DNA of 64,000 nt from Bacillales bacterium (lineage in GTDB: Bacteria > Bacillota > Bacilli > Bacillales > DASSOY01), in the NCBI GenBank assembly GCA_035700025.1, contig DASSOY010000072.1, positions 174,842 to 238,841 of the forward strand, written 5' to 3'. The stretch's first letter is position 1. Each line of letters starts with the position of its first letter. A program made the position numbers and the translations under genes. The notes below the pieces were generated by a model that was not told the origin of the DNA, did no database searches, and saw only the letters and a list, made by a program, of their open reading frames with translations. This document shows positions 1 through 7,920 of the stretch, one piece after another.

Positions 1-2
1 GC

Positions 3-173
3 GAACAGTTGTTAAAGGAAGTGTGGAATTACGATTTCTTCGGCGATTTGCGGACGGTCGACACGCACGTAAAACGATTGCGTGAAAAATTAAGCCGAAT
101 TTCCCCCGAGGCGGCCGACATGATTGTCACCGTTTGGGGAGTCGGCTACAAGTTTGAGGTCGTGAACGAGTAA
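3..173 (+). CDS. resD: Response regulator ResD, C-terminal end (partial)
   Basis: This is the last 56 codons of an OmpR/PhoB-type winged-helix DNA-binding domain; the 5' part lies outside the window. The motif [13 protein letters not shown] (recognition helix) and the C-terminal VWGVGYKFE hairpin are typical of the family. The TAA stop shares one base with the ATG of the downstream sensor kinase, so the two are translationally coupled. With a ResE-like kinase next to it and ypb genes downstream, it is most likely ResD, the redox/respiration regulator, but the fragment alone could be another OmpR-family regulator. Confidence 0.85.
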   Translation, partial: EQLLKEVWNYDFFGDLRTVDTHVKRLREKLSRISPEAADMIVTVWGVGYKFEVVNE

Positions 174-1939
174 TGACGTGGTTATGGCGCAGTGTCGTCG
201 GTAAGTTATGGATCACCATATTAATGCTCGTTTCGGTCGTTTTGTTTATTTTGACGGTGCTTTTGCTGCAATTTTTTGAAAATTATTATACACAGCAAGC
301 GGAACAAGACTTGAAAGGATTGGCTTGGCAAATTTCCGGGATCATGGAAAAATATGATGACCACGATACGGCATTGAACACATCTTGGGAAATTTTAAAA
401 GCGCACGCCGCACGGGGGTTGATCGTGAAAAACGATGAAACGCAATGGGCGTCTCCGCAAAAGCCGGATTTGCCGAGCTTGTCTTACGAAGTTTTTCAAA
501 ACGATCCGGAACTTTCCCGTGTTTTGGAAAACGACAAGCCGGTCACGAAACTCGGCGGACGCAAAAACATATTGATCGTCGGCGTTCCGATGCATTTGAA
601 CGGCAATGACGGGGCCGTCTATTTATATCAATCGCTCGAGGTCATCCGCCATACGACCGACCAAGCGAAAAAACTCATTTACATCAGTGCCGCGATCGCG
701 ATCATTTTAACGACGTTTTTCGCATTCTTCCTTTCCACGCGCATCGCGGCGCCGCTGAGAAAAATGCGCGAGGCGGCGTTGCAGGTCGCGCAAGGAAAGT
801 TCAACGTGAAAGTACCGATCGTCACCCATGATGAAATCGGGGAACTCGCCGTTGCTTTCAACCGAATGGGGCGGGAGCTCAAGGGGAACATCACCGCGCT
901 CAATCAAGAAAAAGAACAGCTGTCCGGAGTGTTAAGCAGCATGGCCGACGGCGTGTTGACGTTTGACCGAAACGGAAAAATTCTCGTGACGAATCCGCCC
1001 GCCCGCCGCTTTCTGCAAGCATGGCATCATGACAACGGCAATGAAGCGAGGCACGAGCTGCCCGATGCCGTAAACGAATTGTTTACTCGCGTCGTCAATC
1101 TCGAAAAAGAACAAATGACGGAAGTCACCATTCAAGGGCGCAGCTGGGTGCTTGTCATGACGCCGTTGTATAACCAGGCGTTCATAAGAGGAGCGGTGGC
1201 AGTGCTTCGCGATATGACGGAGGAGCGGCGGCTCGATAAATTGAGGAAAGATTTCATCGCCAACGTTTCGCATGAATTGCGCACGCCAGTTTCCATGTTG
1301 CGCGGCTACAGCGAAGCGATCGTCGATGACATCGCAGCTTCCGATGCGGAAAAAAAAGAAATCGCGAGAATCATCTACGAAGAGTCGCTTCGCATGGGCC
1401 GGCTCGTCAATGAACTGCTCGACTTGGCGCGTATGGAAGCGGGCCACATTCACATTCGTCGGGTGGAAGTCGGGATCACCGAATACTTCGAACGGATCAT
1501 TCGCAAGTTCAGCGGGATCGCGAAGGAAAAACATGTCGAATTGACCTTGTCCTTAAAAGGGGAAGGAGAAGCCGTCTTTGATCCAGACCGCATCGAGCAA
1601 GTGTTGACGAATCTGATCGATAATGCGATTCGCCATTGCTCGGAAGGCGGGGAAGTCACTTTGGCGGTCGCCGCGATGAAGGACGGCATGAAAGTGTCGG
1701 TCGCCGATACCGGTTCAGGTATTCCCGAAGAGGATCTTCCTTTCGTGTTTGAACGTTTCTACAAAGCCGACAAAGCGAGAACGAGAGGCCGCAAGTCAGG
1801 CACGGGACTCGGACTGGCGATCGCGAAAAATCTCGTCGAAGCCCATGAAGGGTCGATCGGCGTGAAAAGCAAGATCGGTGAAGGGACGACGTTTTCGTTT
1901 TTCATTCCGCGAATTTCGGAGGATCGCGGCAAATCGTGA
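173..1939 (+). CDS. resE: Sensor histidine kinase ResE
   Basis: Membrane sensor kinase, 588 aa, partner of the regulator just upstream. Visible layout: TM1 about residues 12-33, an extracellular sensor loop to about 168, TM2 about 169-189, HAMP about 190-242, a PAS-like domain about 250-350, then the HisKA box [12 protein letters not shown] with the phospho-acceptor His near 367. The ATPase domain follows, with N box DNAIRH near 483, G1 DTGSGIP near 512 and G2 [12 protein letters not shown] near 543. In B. subtilis ResDE controls anaerobic and respiratory genes including qcrABC, which also lies in this window. Length and architecture match the family. Confidence 0.93.
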   Translation: MTWLWRSVVGKLWITILMLVSVVLFILTVLLLQFFENYYTQQAEQDLKGLAWQISGIMEKYDDHDTALNTSWEILKAHAARGLIVKNDETQWASPQKPDLPSLSYEVFQNDPELSRVLENDKPVTKLGGRKNILIVGVPMHLNGNDGAVYLYQSLEVIRHTTDQAKKLIYISAAIAIILTTFFAFFLSTRIAAPLRKMREAALQVAQGKFNVKVPIVTHDEIGELAVAFNRMGRELKGNITALNQEKEQLSGVLSSMADGVLTFDRNGKILVTNPPARRFLQAWHHDNGNEARHELPDAVNELFTRVVNLEKEQMTEVTIQGRSWVLVMTPLYNQAFIRGAVAVLRDMTEERRLDKLRKDFIANVSHELRTPVSMLRGYSEAIVDDIAASDAEKKEIARIIYEESLRMGRLVNELLDLARMEAGHIHIRRVEVGITEYFERIIRKFSGIAKEKHVELTLSLKGEGEAVFDPDRIEQVLTNLIDNAIRHCSEGGEVTLAVAAMKDGMKVSVADTGSGIPEEDLPFVFERFYKADKARTRGRKSGTGLGLAIAKNLVEAHEGSIGVKSKIGEGTTFSFFIPRISEDRGKS

Positions 1940-1960
1940 CGTTTTCTCTTGTTCCATAAG

Positions 1961-2003
1961 AAACAGCGGAGGCAGCCCGCACGGGCGGCTTCCGCTGTTT
2001 TTG
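1961..2003 (+). terminator. Intrinsic terminator after resE
   Basis: Inverted repeat AACAGCGGA (1962-1970) / TCCGCTGTT (1991-1999), with GC-rich inner pairing, followed by a short T run. It separates resE from the M23 peptidase gene. Confidence 0.8.
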
Positions 2004-2092
2004 TGCGTGAGGGTAATAAAAGAACGCATGCCTTCATACAATAGGGCATAGGTTTGTACAAGCCGCGCATGAATGAAAAGGAGATGGATGAA

Positions 2093-2857
2093 ATGAACGA
2101 TTTCATAAAAAGGGTTGCCGTTGTCTTCCTCTTGTTTGTCGGAATTTCCTTGTTGATTCTTGGAGGCAAGAAAATCGACGCCGCCGGAACAGATGAATGG
2201 CAATGGCCGATCGATGGTGTCATTACCAGCACCTTCGGCGAACGAGGCGGCACCCATTACGGCATCGACCTTGCAGCTCCGAAAGGAACACCGGTGCATG
2301 CGGCGAAAGCGGGCGTCGTGAAAAAGTCGTATCGTTCGGCCAGCTATGGAAATGTTGTCTTTCTTTTACATAACAACGGGTATGAAACGGTATACGCCCA
2401 TCTCGAGAAACGGTACGTGAACAAAGGAGAACACGTGCAGCAAGGGGAAGTGATCGGACGAGTCGGAAGCACCGGGCATTCGACCGGGCCGCACTTGCAT
2501 TTTGAGGTGCACAACGGGCTGTGGAACGTTCACAAAACGAAAGCCGTAGATCCTTTGCTTGTGCTCGGCAACGATCAGCCGCCAGCCTCCTCCGTGCATG
2601 CAAGCGGGATCGACAAGTCTTCGCCGGACGAGACCGCAGGCGCGAAAATCGTCTATACGATCAAAAAAGGAGACACCCTTTGGGCGCTCTCCCGAATGTA
2701 CGATGTTTCGGTCAATGAGTTGAAACGTTGGAACGGCTTGTCGTCCGATTTGATTATTGCCGGCGATACGCTCGTCATTCACAAGGCTCCGCTGCAGACG
2801 TACAGCGGCTATAAGCTCCAGCGGTTAAGCGGCGCCTTTCCTCATCCGCAAACATAA
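2093..2857 (+). CDS. M23 metallopeptidase with C-terminal LysM domain
   Basis: Secreted or membrane-anchored cell-wall hydrolase, about 254 aa. An N-terminal hydrophobic segment (about residues 8-25) is followed by an M23/LytM domain with zinc-binding motifs HYGIDLAAP (His near 54) and HLHFEVH (near 134). A single LysM peptidoglycan-binding domain follows (about 188-229; YTIKKGDTLWALS...NGL...AGDTL). Predicted role is cleavage of peptide cross-bridges in peptidoglycan. The ATG at 2093 was chosen because AAGGAG at 2078-2083 lies 9 nt upstream; earlier in-frame starts overlap or precede this site. It has no counterpart in this position in B. subtilis. Confidence 0.85.
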   Translation: MNDFIKRVAVVFLLFVGISLLILGGKKIDAAGTDEWQWPIDGVITSTFGERGGTHYGIDLAAPKGTPVHAAKAGVVKKSYRSASYGNVVFLLHNNGYETVYAHLEKRYVNKGEHVQQGEVIGRVGSTGHSTGPHLHFEVHNGLWNVHKTKAVDPLLVLGNDQPPASSVHASGIDKSSPDETAGAKIVYTIKKGDTLWALSRMYDVSVNELKRWNGLSSDLIIAGDTLVIHKAPLQTYSGYKLQRLSGAFPHPQT

Positions 2858-2882
2858 AAAGGCAGGATTGCTCCTGCCCGTC
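2858..2882 (-). terminator. Intrinsic terminator of ppa
   Basis: GGCAGGA ... TCCTGCC hairpin flanked on its left by an A run. On the minus strand this reads stem-loop then TTTTTA, so it terminates the ppa transcript. It may also stop the converging M23 gene. Confidence 0.75.
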
Positions 2883-2884
2883 AA

Positions 2885-3379
2885 TTACTGTTGTTCGTAC
2901 CTTTTGAAAGATTCGTCGATCACTTGAGCCGCTCGATCCGACCCTTCCCAATCACCGATCGTCGTTTTTTTGTTTTCCAAGTCTTTGTACACTTTGAAGA
3001 AATGCGCGATTTCATCCAGCACGTGCTTTGGCATGTCTTCAAGGCTGGTCACGTCATTGAAGCGCGGATCCTCAGTCGGTACGGCAAGCAATTTTTCGTC
3101 TTGTCCTTTTTCATCGCTCATGTTCAACATGCCGATTACCCGGGACTCGATCACGCAGCCGGGAAACGTCGGGAATGTCGTGTACACGAGGACGTCGAGC
3201 GGATCGCCGTCTAAGGCCAATGTATTTTCTATGTAACCGTACTCTGTCGGGTAATGCATCGGTGAAAACAAAACACGGTCCAGCTTAAATACGCCTTTTT
3301 CCTTGTCAAACTCATACTTGTTCTGGCTTCCGGCCGGAATTTCTACCAGCACGTCGACCACGCGGTTTTCTTTACTCAT
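2885..3379 (-). CDS. ppa: Inorganic pyrophosphatase, family I
   Basis: Soluble cytoplasmic pyrophosphatase, 164 aa, hydrolysing diphosphate to phosphate and so driving biosynthetic reactions. The family I signature LDGDPLDVLV, with its metal-binding aspartates, is present near residue 65, along with YPTEYGYIENTL upstream. RBS GAGGAGG precedes the ATG at 3379. B. subtilis instead relies on a family II enzyme (PpaC); family I ppa occurs in other Bacillaceae. The gene is monocistronic on the minus strand with its own promoter and terminator. Confidence 0.95.
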   Translation of the reverse strand: MSKENRVVDVLVEIPAGSQNKYEFDKEKGVFKLDRVLFSPMHYPTEYGYIENTLALDGDPLDVLVYTTFPTFPGCVIESRVIGMLNMSDEKGQDEKLLAVPTEDPRFNDVTSLEDMPKHVLDEIAHFFKVYKDLENKKTTIGDWEGSDRAAQVIDESFKRYEQQ

Positions 3380-3417
3380 GAAACATCCTCCTCTTCAGTT
3401 CTTGCCTTCACGTACTC

Positions 3418-3446
3418 ATTATAGCAATTCCGATATCGGAAAAAAA
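3418..3446 (-). promoter_or_regulatory. ppa promoter with palindromic operator candidate
   Basis: On the minus strand an extended -10 TGCTATAAT (TATAAT complement at 3418-3423) precedes ppa. The perfect 14-bp palindrome TTCCGATATCGGAA (3428-3441) fills the spacer between this -10 and the expected -35 position. A regulator site is inferred; the -10 element itself is strong. Confidence 0.55.
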
Positions 3447-3503
3447 GCATCAGCCCGTTTGCCGGTGAATGGCGGTTTTTCCGTCGGTTTTTGCTGAAAA
3501 GAT

Positions 3504-3512
3504 TGGTATAAT
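3504..3512 (+). promoter_or_regulatory. Extended -10 promoter upstream of ypbD
   Basis: TGGTATAAT at 3504-3512 is an extended -10 SigA element, 36 bp before the ypbD start. No good -35 is visible, as is common for extended -10 promoters. Confidence 0.5.
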
Positions 3513-3548
3513 GGAGAAAGTACGCAAAACGTTGAAATTGGAGCTGTT

Positions 3549-4205
3549 ATGAGACGTAAACAAAGTCAGGCGGAGAAAATCCGACAACTGTCCGATCACG
3601 AGTTGATCATCAATCTGTATGTGACGCAATTGCTGCTTGCCGCCGTTACGGTGATTCTCGCTTTCTTGTTTTTCGACTATCCCGGCGACATCGGCGAATG
3701 GATTCGGTGGCGTCCCTTGGCGATCGTCATGTATGGCGGCGGTTTCGCCCTTCTCGTGCTGCTGCTGGATTGGTTTTTAACGGTTACAGTTCCGGATGAA
3801 CTATACAGTGACGGGGGCGTCAATGAAAGAATATTTTCCGCGCTGTCGGTGCCGCATATTTTCGTCGCCGCGCTTGTCATAGCTGTCGTTGAGGAATGCT
3901 TGTTCCGCGGCGTCTTGCAAGTGCAGTTCGGAATCGTCTTTGCCAGTGCGTTGTTTGCCGTGCTTCATATTCGATATTTGCGGAAAGTCGTTTTGTTTTT
4001 CGTTACCGTGGTATTAAGTTTTATGTTAGGCTGGCTGTTTTTGGTTACGCACAATTTGCTGGCGACGATCTTTGCCCATTTTGTCATCGATTTCGTACTC
4101 GGTGTTACCGTTCACTTTCATGCTCAAAAAAAAGGAGGCGGTAAGGTTGAATCAACAGAAAACGGAAGAATCCCTTCCGACGGGAACACAGACCCGGACA
4201 GATGA
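3549..4205 (+). CDS. ypbD: CPBP family intramembrane protease, YpbD
   Basis: Polytopic membrane protein of 218 aa with a CPBP (CAAX protease/bacteriocin-processing, Abi) domain. The diagnostic glutamate pair is in VVEECLFRGVLQ (about residues 115-126), followed by conserved histidines in a later helix (VLHIRYL) and in LLATIFAHFVIDF. These are the predicted metal/active-site residues of a glutamic-type intramembrane protease. The substrate is unknown. Position upstream of ypbE- and ypbF-like genes matches B. subtilis ypbD. The 3' end overlaps the next gene by 59 nt. Confidence 0.85.
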   Translation: MRRKQSQAEKIRQLSDHELIINLYVTQLLLAAVTVILAFLFFDYPGDIGEWIRWRPLAIVMYGGGFALLVLLLDWFLTVTVPDELYSDGGVNERIFSALSVPHIFVAALVIAVVEECLFRGVLQVQFGIVFASALFAVLHIRYLRKVVLFFVTVVLSFMLGWLFLVTHNLLATIFAHFVIDFVLGVTVHFHAQKKGGGKVESTENGRIPSDGNTDPDR

Positions 4206-4371
4206 TTCGCTCGAACATCCTTTGCCGTCGAGGAGAGAACTTCACGGAAAAAAGAAAAAGAACAATAAGAAGAAACGCATTCCATCTTCATTCGTTCCGA
4301 AGGTCATTCTCGCATTATTCATGGCTTTCGTCATAGCAGCTGTCCTATACAGCATCATGCACCATTCTTGA
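4147..4371 (+). CDS. Small single-pass membrane protein, shortened YpbE-like
   Basis: 74-aa protein with a hydrophilic N terminus, a SRRELHGKKKKNNKKKR basic stretch, and one TM helix (about residues 50-68) ending nearly at the C terminus. The TTG start at 4147 follows AAAGGAGG by an acceptable spacing, within the end of ypbD. B. subtilis has YpbE here, which has a similar basic segment plus TM helix followed by an extracellular LysM domain. Here the LysM domain is absent. Homology to YpbE is inferred from position and layout only. Confidence 0.6.
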   Translation: MNQQKTEESLPTGTQTRTDDSLEHPLPSRRELHGKKKKNNKKKRIPSSFVPKVILALFMAFVIAAVLYSIMHHS

Positions 4372-4472
4372 CCTTGCTGCCGGTGTCCCCGATATCGTGC
4401 CGCAGTTTTCAACCCTATCGTTTCATAGGACGATGTACATGCGCATAAAATAAAAGGCGAGGGGGTTGAAGT

Positions 4473-4922
4473 ATGGAGGATTTCGCGGAGGAACGATACG
4501 TTTCGGAAGTGACGAGAAACGTATTGAAAGAACTGATTGAGCGCAAACAGGAACTGAACCGTTGCAGAAAACATACGCTCAGAGGGAGCGTTTGCATGCT
4601 GACAGGCGTTGCGTCGTTGTTTCTATACGCGTTGGCAACGAAGGGGTCATTGCTGAGCGACTTTTCGTTCGCATCGTTGCAACAAATGTTTCGGGATCCG
4701 CTGATCTGGGGATTGACTCTGTTCGTTCTTGCTGCTTATTTGTATCTCAGGGCGGTGTCGATCAAAGCGAAAGAAGCTGACGACGAATACGAGGAGTTGA
4801 GGGAAGAGATTATCGAGCGGTTGGAAGAATTGTTCGGCGAGCCGGACGCATGGAAACATCGCCACCTCGTGTTTCGCCGGCTCGAACAAGGTCATGACAT
4901 TAATTTATACCACACGCATTAG
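4473..4922 (+). CDS. ypbF: YpbF-like membrane protein (DUF2663)
   Basis: 149-aa protein with two TM helices (about residues 35-56 and 72-92) and an acidic C-terminal helical region, EEYELREEIIERLEELFG-like. Length, topology and position just before the ypbG region match YpbF/DUF2663. Function is unknown. The start ATG follows GAGGGGG. Its stop overlaps by a few bases the stop of the converging minus-strand gene. Confidence 0.75.
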   Translation: MEDFAEERYVSEVTRNVLKELIERKQELNRCRKHTLRGSVCMLTGVASLFLYALATKGSLLSDFSFASLQQMFRDPLIWGLTLFVLAAYLYLRAVSIKAKEADDEYEELREEIIERLEELFGEPDAWKHRHLVFRRLEQGHDINLYHTH

Positions 4923-5149
4923 CTTCCATTTTCCTTTAAGTACGGACAACCAAAGATCATATGTCCGCTTCGATTGAAAAATTGGTCGTTGACACAAATG
5001 AATTGGTCGCTGTAGAGACGGATTTTGCCGAACGCGACCGTCTTGTTTTCTCTCGTCGAAAAGACTTCGACGGGTAAGCCAAGCCGCTGGTTGTACGATA
5101 AATCTTCATTCAGCACGAGTGATTTGGATGTAATTTTTGCGATTTTCAT
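4919..5149 (-). CDS. Hypothetical protein, 76 aa
   Basis: Small soluble, beta-rich-looking protein (MKIAKITSKSLVLNEDL...) with no TM helix or signal peptide. I do not recognise the family. The ATG at 5149 has a purine-rich GGAGAGAGG upstream; an ATG 15 nt earlier is less well placed. It converges on ypbF with a 4-base overlap of stop regions. It lies on the same strand as cotJABC but is separated from it by about 150 bp. Confidence 0.6.
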   Translation of the reverse strand: MKIAKITSKSLVLNEDLSYNQRLGLPVEVFSTRENKTVAFGKIRLYSDQFICVNDQFFNRSGHMIFGCPYLKENGS

Positions 5150-5306
5150 GGGGCCTCTCTCCAAGCATTAAAAAGTTGGCTTTGCCTTCTCTAATGATAA
5201 CGAAAATTTACAGAAAATTCAATGCCCGCAAGTCAGAAATTTTCGACTTCATTCCCCAATTTTCGCCAAAAAGCAACGAATTGGACCGCCTCGCGGCGGC
5301 CGTTGC

Positions 5307-5876
5307 TCAAAAGAATTTTTTCTTCCCTTGGTCTTCTTTTAAGATTTCCACGGCTTCGCGAAAACGCTGCGAATGAACGACTTCTCGTTCCCGCAAAAAC
5401 CGCAGACCGTCGTTCAAATCCGGATCATCCGACATATTGATGATCCACTGGTACGTGGCTCTCGCTTTTTCCTCGGCGGCGATGTCTTCATACAAGTCGG
5501 CGATTGGATCGCCTTTCGCCTGAATGTAAGCGGCCGTCCACGGTTTCCCGGCGGCATTATGGTAAAACAACGCTTTGTCGTGATCGGCGTAATGGTCGCC
5601 GAGACCAGCCCGTTTCATGTCTTCGGCGGTCGCGTCTTTCGTGAGTTTGTACACCATCGTCGCGATCATTTCGAGATGCGCCAGTTCTTCGGTGCCGATA
5701 TCGTTCAACAAACCGACGACTTTATCGGGTATCGTGTAACGCTGATTCAAATAACGCAAGGCAGCGGACAGCTCGCCGTCGGCCCCGCCGTATTGTTCGA
5801 TCAAAAATCTCGCAAGTGTAGGGTTGCACGTGCTCACGCGCACCGGGTACTGCAATTTTTTTTCATAAATCCACAT
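5307..5876 (-). CDS. cotJC: Spore coat protein CotJC (manganese catalase family)
   Basis: 189-aa protein of the Mn-catalase/ferritin-like fold. Metal-ligand-type motifs are visible: GADGELSAALRYLNQRY, GTEELAHLEMI (E..H) and AAEEKARATYQ plus EREVVHSQRFREA (E..H). In B. subtilis CotJC is an inner spore coat protein, and the family carries a putative H2O2-dismutating di-manganese centre. It is the last gene of cotJABC, transcribed leftward in the mother cell. Confidence 0.93.
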   Translation of the reverse strand: MWIYEKKLQYPVRVSTCNPTLARFLIEQYGGADGELSAALRYLNQRYTIPDKVVGLLNDIGTEELAHLEMIATMVYKLTKDATAEDMKRAGLGDHYADHDKALFYHNAAGKPWTAAYIQAKGDPIADLYEDIAAEEKARATYQWIINMSDDPDLNDGLRFLREREVVHSQRFREAVEILKEDQGKKKFF

Positions 5877-5899
5877 ACGTTACCTCCTGACTCGATTTC

Positions 5900-6166
5900 T
5901 TACAGCTGCCACGGCCACGGCGGATCGTCCCAATTCCACGGATAACCCGCGTAACTCTGCCCGAATCCTTTTAACGGCCCGTAGACCGTTTCAATTTTAT
6001 CGGCGATTTTTTTTCGTTGGTGGACATACTCGTTGTATTGGTTGACCGCGCTTTGATCTTGCGGATGTGTATCCAAATAAAGGTTCAGTTCGACGAGAAC
6101 GAAGTCAACCGCCTGAAGGTTTTCCATCCATTGGTAAAATTCTTTCGGGAGGGGTTGTTTCTTCAT
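5900..6166 (-). CDS. cotJB: Spore coat protein CotJB
   Basis: 88-aa protein with the CotJB features: an N-terminal helix pair (EFYQWMENLQAVDFVLVELNLYLDTHP) and a Trp/Pro-rich C terminus, WNWDDPPWPWQL. It starts 4 nt inside the end of cotJA, showing translational coupling, and is followed by cotJC 23 nt downstream. Role: partner needed for assembly of CotJC into the spore coat, by family knowledge. Confidence 0.9.
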   Translation of the reverse strand: MKKQPLPKEFYQWMENLQAVDFVLVELNLYLDTHPQDQSAVNQYNEYVHQRKKIADKIETVYGPLKGFGQSYAGYPWNWDDPPWPWQL

Positions 6167-6393
6167 GGCTTTCCACCCTTTCCCATTTGTTTGTACGGAT
6201 TTTCGTACGGGTCGAACAATGCCGGCCAGAGCGTTCCCTGTTTCAATGCTTCCAATGGTTTATATTGCTGCAAATGGTAAGGCTGAAAGCCAAGAAAAAG
6301 TTCTGGAGGTGTTTCATACGTTTCGCAGGGCAGCGGCCGGCATGGGTCAAACGGACTTCGATACGGTTGATAAAACTTTCGCGTCATCGTCAT
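6163..6393 (-). CDS. cotJA: Spore coat associated protein CotJA
   Basis: 76-aa Pro/Tyr-rich small coat protein (YQPYRSPFDPCRPLPCETYETPPELFLGFQPYHL), typical of CotJA. First gene of the cotJABC operon. The start follows GGAAGGAG. In B. subtilis cotJABC is at another locus, so its presence here is a rearrangement relative to that genome. Confidence 0.88.
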   Translation of the reverse strand: MTMTRKFYQPYRSPFDPCRPLPCETYETPPELFLGFQPYHLQQYKPLEALKQGTLWPALFDPYENPYKQMGKGGKP

Positions 6394-6414
6394 CGCTCCT
6401 TCCCAATTGGTTCT

Positions 6415-6445
6415 ATCCTATGGCGTTTCGGCTTGGCTCATATCC
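6415..6445 (-). promoter_or_regulatory. Putative SigE promoter of cotJABC
   Basis: On the minus strand: GGATATGA (-35 like; complement 6438-6445), 15-nt spacer, CATAGGAT (-10 like; complement 6415-6422). This resembles the SigE consensus (ATATT ... CATACAAT). cotJ in B. subtilis is SigE-dependent, which supports the call. Single-site pattern matching only. Confidence 0.45.
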
Positions 6446-6502
6446 AAAAAAAATAAACTTTCGTTTGCGTCAGGCATAGGCTAAAAAAGGGAGGCGTTGA
6501 CG

Positions 6503-6901
6503 ATGGTTCGCAGAATCGGGTATTTTTGGATCGGTATAGCGGCGCTTTTGCAGGCGCAATGGATGATCCCCGCCGACGTTTCGTTGAAAAGCGTGCTGGC
6601 GTATTTCATATTGGATCCGGTTGACTTTTTGGCGGTATCTCTGTTATTTTTGATGGGCTTTTTAATGTTCGCGCCGTTCTTTCGCTACTTGCTGATTTGG
6701 CTTTATTGCTGCCTGCGCAAAAAAAAGAAAGCGAAAGGCAAAGATATTGGTGAGGGTGTTATCATCGCGGCGACCGTATGTGTTTTAGGGTACTTTCACC
6801 TTTGGCTGCCGATCGCAGCCACATTTCTCGGCGTCGTTTATGCGTGGGTATCGGTCGATTTTCTCATCGAATATGAAAAGCAACAACATTTCAGGGGGTA
6901 A
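6503..6901 (+). CDS. Hypothetical membrane protein
   Basis: 132-aa protein with about four hydrophobic segments (near residues 5-22, 42-70, 82-97 and 98-118) and a basic cytoplasmic loop RKKKKAKGK. I do not recognise the family. ATG at 6503 was chosen because AAGGGAGG ends 8 nt upstream. It is followed at 8 bp by the ypbG-like phosphoesterase gene, so the two are probably co-transcribed. Confidence 0.65.
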   Translation: MVRRIGYFWIGIAALLQAQWMIPADVSLKSVLAYFILDPVDFLAVSLLFLMGFLMFAPFFRYLLIWLYCCLRKKKKAKGKDIGEGVIIAATVCVLGYFHLWLPIAATFLGVVYAWVSVDFLIEYEKQQHFRG

Positions 6902-6908
6902 CGGCTTC

Positions 6909-7712
6909 ATGCAAATGGTTTTCGGACTCGTGATCGGTATCGCCGCAATCGCATTCGTTATCATTTGGGTCGTTCGGATGTGGATGGAAGCGCATCGGGA
7001 CGTTGTTCTTCATCATGACGTACATTTGGACAACCTTCCTGAAGCGTTGGACGGCACGACCTTTTTTTTCATTTCCGACGTCCACCGCCGGGTCATTGCC
7101 GAAGAGATCATAACTGCGGTTGACGGGCGGGCCTCCTTTATTGTTATCGGAGGAGACTTGACGGAAAAAGGCGTCCCGTTTGACCGGGTGGAAACGAATG
7201 TGCGCCGATTGCGGGACCTTGCACCGGTTTATTTTGTTTGGGGGAACAACGATTATGAAGTCGATGCTCGAAAACTAGAGACCTTGTTGCACGCGTGCGG
7301 TGTTCATATTCTCGACAACAGCGCCGCCCTTTTGGAGAATGAGGGTGCCCGTCTCGTGCTCGTCGGTGTTGACGATTACGGGACGGAAAGAGACCGGCTC
7401 GATCTCGCGATGGATGACGCTCCAAAAGACGGTTTCCGTCTGCTGATCAGCCATAATCCGGACATCCGCGAAAAGGTCGAATCGAACATGGGGATTTCCT
7501 TCATTTTGAGCGGTCATACGCACGGCGGACAAATCCGGCTGTTCGGCTGGGGGCCGCGTGAAAAAGGCGGGATGAAGCAATACCCTGGGTACACGCTGTT
7601 GATCAGCAACGGTTACGGAACCACGACGATTCCATTGCGCTTCAACGCTCCGGCGGAGACCCATTTGATTTCGTTAAAAAGGAATGAAAATGCTTGTCTC
7701 GACAGAGCCTAA
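6909..7712 (+). CDS. ypbG: Membrane-anchored metallophosphoesterase (YpbG type)
   Basis: 267-aa calcineurin-like phosphoesterase with an N-terminal TM anchor (about residues 3-23). All five metal-binding motifs are visible in order: SDVH, GGDL, GNND (in place of the usual GNHE), a SHNPD histidine, and SGHTHGGQ. Predicted to hydrolyse a phosphoester at the membrane; UDP-DAGP hydrolase-like enzymes share this fold, but the substrate is not evident. ATG 6909 lies 10 nt after AGGGGG; upstream in-frame starts fall inside the preceding gene. Position matches B. subtilis ypbG. Confidence 0.85.
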   Translation: MQMVFGLVIGIAAIAFVIIWVVRMWMEAHRDVVLHHDVHLDNLPEALDGTTFFFISDVHRRVIAEEIITAVDGRASFIVIGGDLTEKGVPFDRVETNVRRLRDLAPVYFVWGNNDYEVDARKLETLLHACGVHILDNSAALLENEGARLVLVGVDDYGTERDRLDLAMDDAPKDGFRLLISHNPDIREKVESNMGISFILSGHTHGGQIRLFGWGPREKGGMKQYPGYTLLISNGYGTTTIPLRFNAPAETHLISLKRNENACLDRA

Positions 7713-7920
7713 GGTGTAAACTAATCATGAATTACACGCTCGATTGAAGAACCATCTTATTATGCTTTCATATAGTATACAAAGCAACGTTTGCGGTTGT
7801 ACCCTTTTTAAGAATTTGGGCCGCGGTCATAGGAAATGATCGCTGTGTCGCCAAATTCGAGCGCGCGGATACGGGCGGTTCGCACGAAAGGCCGGAAGTC
7901 AGTGGAAGGGGGACCCTGAA

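Noticed and set aside
932..1534. Long minus-strand open frame inside resE
   Set aside because: It mirrors the codon pattern of resE, has no RBS or family motif, and the plus-strand kinase motifs are unambiguous.
5222..5306. GC-rich hairpin after cotJC as a terminator
   Set aside because: The CCGCC/GGCGG stem near 5285-5300 is not followed by a clear T run on the minus strand, so I did not list it.
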